Shown here in pieces: positions 14,083-16,194 of a DNA stretch of 16,194 bases. The stretch is from Treponema sp. UBA3649 (GTDB taxonomy: Bacteria; Spirochaetota; Spirochaetia; Treponematales; Treponemataceae), in assembly GCA_002373325.1 (NCBI GenBank), contig DFKI01000049.1, positions 1 to 16,194 on the forward strand, read 5' to 3'. Under the pieces are notes generated by a model. It did no database searches and had not been told where the DNA came from. It was given only the letters and a program-made list of their open reading frames with translations. Position numbers and translations under genes: made by a program. The first letter of the stretch is position 1. Each line of letters begins with the position of its first letter.

Positions 14083-14184
14083 GATTGAGGACATAGGGCT
14101 TGTCCTGGCTAAATAAATAAGATCCGATGGATGATTGGGGTCGGAGAGCCTGACCCGGCTAACAAAATAAAGCTCGATTGAGGA
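14083..14184 (+). ncRNA. Type III antitoxin RNA: two 38-nt repeats plus a partial third
   Basis: Repeat 1 is 14083-14120 and repeat 2 is 14133-14170; a third copy is cut to GATTGAGGA at 14176-14184. Both full repeats start GATTG, share GGCTAA at positions 25-30, and end in an A-rich tail suitable for processing by the toxin. Positions 6-10 pair with 20-24 in each: AGGAC/GTCCT in repeat 1, GGGTC/GACCC in repeat 2. Two pairs (6-24 and 9-21) change on both sides, so pairing is kept. The loop (15-18, AGCC in repeat 2; GGCT in repeat 1, pairing only through G-U wobbles) can also pair with GGCT at 25-28. That suggests a pseudoknot, although the zero-base linker before 25 would require shortening the first stem. 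Short repeats before a terminator and a ToxN-like gene are the hallmark of type III systems, in which the RNA units bind and inhibit the toxin. Confidence 0.8.
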
Positions 14185-14214
14185 AGCTCTGTAGGTAACT
14201 GCAGAGCTTTTTTT
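14185..14214 (+). terminator. Intrinsic terminator between antitoxin RNA and toxin gene
   Basis: AGCTCTGTAG (14185-14194), loop GTAA (a GNRA tetraloop), CTGCAGAGCT (14199-14208), then a run of seven T (14208-14214). The stem is 10 bp with one G-T pair. In known type III loci such a terminator lets most transcripts stop after the RNA repeats, with limited read-through making toxin mRNA. The first possible toxin ATG follows the T tract immediately. Confidence 0.9.
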
Positions 14215-14226
14215 ATGGTTGAGAAA

Positions 14227-14673
14227 ATGGAATTAAGATATTTGTCACAAGCATTTTATCAGAGATATAAAGATTGTACAGAAATAATGAGTAAAGGTGA
14301 AACCAGACCATATATTATTCTTGTGGTTGAAGTGGAAAATAATAAATTTGCAATACCTATTAGAACAAACCTTCATAAAACAAGAGATTGTTATGAAAGT
14401 AATCCGCAGACAAACTCCGGGCTTGATTATACTAAAGCAGTTGTCATTTCAAGGGATGACTATATTGATTCTACAAAATATCCTGAAATTGAACATAAAG
14501 AATATAATTACATAAAATTTAAAGAACGCGAAATAAAAATAGCATTTACAAAATTTGTTGCAGATTATAAAAAAGATGTGATTCGACACAAAAAAAATCC
14601 AAATATCCCTGCTAATCCTAGATTTCAATATTGTTCTCTGCAATATTTTAAGAATGAATTAGGATTGGAATGA
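14227..14673 (+). CDS. Type III toxin-antitoxin endoribonuclease toxin (ToxN/CptN/TenpN-like)
   Basis: 148-aa (or 152-aa) predicted endoribonuclease. Recognition rests on family features from memory: an N-terminal LxYLSQAFYQRYKDCTEI segment, then the strand RPYIILVVEVENNKFAIPIR, then GLDYTKAVVI, an E-x(5)-I-K-F-K-x-R-E block and a terminal LQYFKNELGL. These match the small ToxN/AbiQ-related toxins of the CptN/TenpN groups. Such toxins cleave mRNA and also process their own repeat RNA, which then holds them inactive; several abort phage infection. The context is decisive: promoter, RNA repeats and terminator lie directly upstream in the known order. An in-frame ATG at 14215 abuts the T tract and has no ribosome site. 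I prefer 14227 because it gives the usual family N-terminus and follows TTGAG, but both are weak. The gene is AT-rich compared with fusA, which fits horizontal transfer. No frameshift is seen, so it appears intact. Confidence 0.8.
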   Translation: MELRYLSQAFYQRYKDCTEIMSKGETRPYIILVVEVENNKFAIPIRTNLHKTRDCYESNPQTNSGLDYTKAVVISRDDYIDSTKYPEIEHKEYNYIKFKEREIKIAFTKFVADYKKDVIRHKKNPNIPANPRFQYCSLQYFKNELGLE

Positions 14674-14690
14674 TAAAACTGATATGTAAT

Positions 14691-15038
14691 TTATTTTTCC
14701 ATGAGCCGGTCAAAGGTTATTGAGATGCTTTCAGAGATGGATTCCAGAAGCTGCTTTTCCGCGTTTTTAAGCTCCATGTTTCGCATCTGATTTTTTGTCT
14801 CCGAACGGTTTGGCATTTGTTCCAAAAATAGGGACGCGATGGGAATTTCAAAAATCTCTGCGGTGGATTCAATCAGCTCAAGAGAAGTCCCTCGTTTTCC
14901 GGATTCAATCTGCGCCAGAAATGGAGCCGTAATCTGCAGTCTGTCGGCCAGGTATACCTGAGTCCATCCTTTTGAGACCCGCAGCGTCCGTATATTGTCA
15001 CCCAAAATAGTTTTTATCTTTCCCATGGAATATATCAT
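14691..15038 (-). CDS. XRE-family HTH transcriptional regulator
   Basis: 115-aa DNA-binding protein. Residues 13-68 form a Cro/C1-type helix-turn-helix: LGDNIRTLRVSKGWTQVYLA, then ITAPFLAQIESGKRGTSLEL, then AEIFEIPIASLFL. The C-terminal 45 residues are charged and helical, perhaps a dimerisation tail. The start is ATG 15038 (MIYSMGK...) or the internal ATG at 15026; neither has a clear Shine-Dalgarno sequence. It ends 18 nt from the toxin stop, facing it (convergent), and its start faces the zinc-ribbon/TM2 gene (divergent) across a 120-nt region with a strong promoter. It may repress that divergent promoter; the imperfect dyad AGTA-AAA-TACT (15048-15058) next to the -35 box is a candidate operator. 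There is no direct sign that it regulates the toxin. Confidence 0.9.
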   Translation of the reverse strand: MIYSMGKIKTILGDNIRTLRVSKGWTQVYLADRLQITAPFLAQIESGKRGTSLELIESTAEIFEIPIASLFLEQMPNRSETKNQMRNMELKNAEKQLLESISESISITFDRLMEK

Positions 15039-15047
15039 ATAACTTGG

Positions 15048-15058
15048 AGTAAAATACT
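15048..15058. promoter_or_regulatory. Candidate operator dyad
   Basis: AGTA-AAA-TACT lies 2 bp upstream of the -35 box of the TM2 promoter and 10 bp upstream of the XRE start. Short dyads here are expected for Cro/C1-type repressors, but one short dyad in AT-rich DNA is weak evidence. Confidence 0.25.
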
Positions 15059-15060
15059 AC

Positions 15061-15089
15061 TTGCACTTTTAGCTAGATTGTGTTATACT
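15061..15089 (+). promoter_or_regulatory. Sigma-70 promoter for the zinc-ribbon/TM2 gene
   Basis: TTGCAC (15061-15066), an exact 17-bp spacer and TATACT (15084-15089). The start is expected near 15096, giving a leader of about 63 nt with AGGAGG at 15146-15151. Confidence 0.7.
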
Positions 15090-15158
15090 TATAGTTAAGT
15101 TAAATTTACTTTGGGTCTCATAAAATTGACCGGAGTGAATTTGTCAGGAGGTTTTACT

Positions 15159-15526
15159 ATGGATGAGACAAAGTTCTGCAAATTTTGCGGGGCAAAGATT
15201 CCGATGGATGCGGTGTTATGTACTGCTTGTGGTCGTCAGGTTGAGGAGTTTAAGTCAGAACGCTCCGCTCAGCCCAGCATTGTCATAAACAACGCGAATG
15301 CAAACACAAATACGAATGTAAATGGTGGCGGGGCAGGTGGAAAGGCAAAGAATAAAACGGTTGCGATTTTGTTGTGTCTGTTCCTTGGATTGCTAGGGGC
15401 ACACCGTTTCTATGAGGGAAAAATCCTAAGCGGAATACTTTATCTGTGCACAGGAGGACTTTGCGGTGTCGCGCATTGGTGGACTTTATCATTTTACTCA
15501 CAAAGCCGAATCCATACTATGTGTAG
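15159..15526 (+). pseudogene. Zinc-ribbon + TM2-domain membrane protein, one-base frameshift
   Basis: Start ATG 15159 is set by AGGAGG (15146-15151), 7 nt upstream. Residues 7-25 are a zinc ribbon, CKFCGAKIP...CTACG (CxxC, 12 residues, CxxC). A Ser/Asn/Gly linker follows, then the TM2 domain: VAILLCLFLGLLGAHRFYEG, then GILYLCTGGLCG. After GTC (15468-15470) the raw frame turns into HWWTLSFYSQSR... and runs to TGA at 15548. Adding one base near 15471 restores GALVDFIILLTKPNPYYV and a stop at 15524-15526, the expected second transmembrane helix and end of a TM2 protein (122 aa). The restored stop sits on the next gene's ribosome site (AGGAGG 15525-15530), which supports it as the original end. 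It is either a true frameshift mutation or a sequencing error. TM2 proteins are small inner-membrane proteins of unclear role. Confidence 0.8.
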
Positions 15527-15538
15527 GAGGAAACAAGT

Positions 15539-15868
15539 TTGCTGGTGATTTATGTCTTGTGGTTTTTGGGCGTTCTCTGCGGACTGATTGCTGCTGTTGA
15601 AATTGCTGTTGTGATTTACCGGCTATGCAATAAAAACAAGAATGTCAGGGGTAATATTATTGTTGCGGTTCTTAGCGCGGCTCTTTGCATCGGACTTACA
15701 AGTTCAGCGGCTATCTCAATATTCAACAAGGTTATAAAATCAAATAACATGAGTTTTTCTGACATAGGAAAAAAAATTGGAAAGACTTCTGCCGATGTTA
15801 CGGCGAATGCCTATCAGGAATTTGTCGAAACGTGGGATGACGCTGTAAAGGAAACGTCTGCTGAGTAA
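15539..15868 (+). CDS. Small two-helix membrane protein, unknown
   Basis: 109-aa protein with two hydrophobic segments: residues 1-27 (LVIYVLWFLGVLCGLIAAVEIAVVIYRL) and 38-61 (RGNIIVAVLSAALCIGLTSSAAISIF). A polar C-terminal tail follows, rich in Lys, Asp and Glu, and ends ETSAE. The start is TTG 15539 or GTG 15545; AGGAGG (15525-15530) lies 8 nt before the TTG. Because that ribosome site overlaps the restored stop of the TM2 gene, the two are translationally coupled and probably form one unit. It is followed after 11 nt by a terminator. No function is recognised. Confidence 0.6.
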   Translation: MLVIYVLWFLGVLCGLIAAVEIAVVIYRLCNKNKNVRGNIIVAVLSAALCIGLTSSAAISIFNKVIKSNNMSFSDIGKKIGKTSADVTANAYQEFVETWDDAVKETSAE

Positions 15869-15878
15869 AAAAATCAAG

Positions 15879-15955
15879 GCACGGTTCTGTCCATTCGGAT
15901 GGGGCCGTGTTTTTTTTATTGTCACACGGATTGGAAAAATCTAACGATTTTTCTG
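15879..15955 (+). repeat. 76/77-bp terminator-containing direct repeat, right copy
   Basis: Same sequence as 13829-13904 apart from one extra T in the T tract. After it a 32-bp AT-rich stretch absent from the left copy separates it from a shared ATATTATCGTG(T/C)TTGGTGAG segment, which leads into the palindromic elements at both sites. Confidence 0.9.
15880..15917 (+). terminator. Intrinsic terminator of the TM2/membrane-protein unit
   Basis: CACGG (15880-15884) pairs with CCGTG (15905-15909), with inner CCAT-TCGG-ATGG, followed by eight T (15910-15917). It is identical in stem and loop to the terminator at 13830. Confidence 0.9.
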
Positions 15956-16031
15956 AAGCAAATTTAATGTAATGAATTTTTTTTTGTGATATTATCGTGC
16001 TTGGTGAGTGTCATTATCGGACTGGATTATT

Positions 16032-16098
16032 GTCATTATCGGGCTGGACCCGATAATCTCTACTGAAAAGGGATTGCCGGATCAAGTCCGGCAATGAC
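16032..16098 (+). repeat. 67-bp double-hairpin palindromic element, copy 3
   Basis: The best-preserved copy: GTCATTATCGGG-ctgga-CCCGATAAT, the spacer CTCTACTGAAAAGGG, and ATTGCCGGA-tcaag-TCCGGCAATGAC. A truncated left arm (GTCATTATCGGACTGGATTA, from 16009) lies just before it. Confidence 0.9.
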
Positions 16099-16136
16099 AC
16101 TGTGCTTGACTTCTGTCATTATCGTGCTTGGTGGGT

Positions 16137-16194
16137 GTCATTATCGGGCTGGACCCGATAATCTCTGCTAAAAAGGGATTGCCGGATCAAGTCC
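16137..16194 (+). repeat. 67-bp double-hairpin palindromic element, copy 4 (cut by window end)
   Basis: Same element as copy 3, 105 bp further on and in the same orientation, running off the window at TCAAGTCC. Between the copies GTCATTATCGTGCTTGGTGG (16114-16133) repeats an arm-like sequence, so arms and whole elements are arrayed here. No gene lies between 15869 and 16194. Confidence 0.85.

Noticed and set aside
15111..15158. Earlier TTG start for the TM2 gene (16 extra residues)
   Set aside because: The AGGAGG at 15146-15151 would be inside the gene and points clearly to the ATG at 15159.
1..16194. tRNA, rRNA, integrase or complete insertion sequence
   Set aside because: No cloverleaf, rRNA consensus or transposase/integrase motif was seen on either strand; mobility is suggested only by short repeats.

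Overview
The window looks like chromosomal DNA of a host-associated anaerobic spirochaete, most likely a gut, rumen or oral Treponema. This is inference from three signals. The EF-G has the DSGKTT P-loop shared by spirochaetal and mitochondrial EF-G1. There is a three-gene locus for a very large lipoprotein and two Ser-rich, beta-rich exported proteins. There is also a monomeric group B-type [FeFe] hydrogenase. Intergenic spaces are packed with short palindromic and heptamer repeats.

Layout. (1) 1-1.6 kb, AT-rich, minus strand: two tightly coupled exported or unknown genes, the first apparently frameshifted, behind a roughly 300-nt transcribed leader of different composition. (2) 1.6-2.7 kb, minus: an ankyrin-repeat protein with a C-terminal helical domain. 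(3) 2.7-3.4 kb: no credible gene, but heptamer arrays, a composite repeat, a double-hairpin palindromic element and a 22-bp tandem array. (4) 3.4-4.85 kb, minus: the hydrogenase, whose stop codon and last residues lie inside a heptamer array. (5) 5.18-10.87 kb, plus: a 965-aa lipoprotein overlapping by one base a putative outer-membrane protein, followed by a second Ser-rich exported protein. (6) 10.87-13.8 kb, plus: a promoter and foldable leader, fusA, then a KaiC/RecA-like P-loop ATPase 18 nt downstream, ended by a strong terminator. (7) 13.8-16.2 kb: an accessory island.

The island is the most interesting part. It holds a compact, apparently intact type III (RNA-protein) toxin-antitoxin locus: a sigma-70-type promoter, two 38-nt RNA repeats plus a partial third, a GNRA-loop terminator, and a ToxN/CptN/TenpN-like endoribonuclease gene starting right after the terminator. 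The two RNA repeats differ by paired, compensatory substitutions in one stem, which supports a structured antitoxin RNA. Beside it are an XRE-type regulator on the minus strand and a divergent zinc-ribbon/TM2 membrane-protein gene with a one-base frameshift, coupled to a small membrane protein. The island is bracketed by two near-identical 76-bp terminator-containing direct repeats and by copies of a 67-bp double-hairpin element.

All assignments come from reading the sequence and from remembered family features; no database search was possible.
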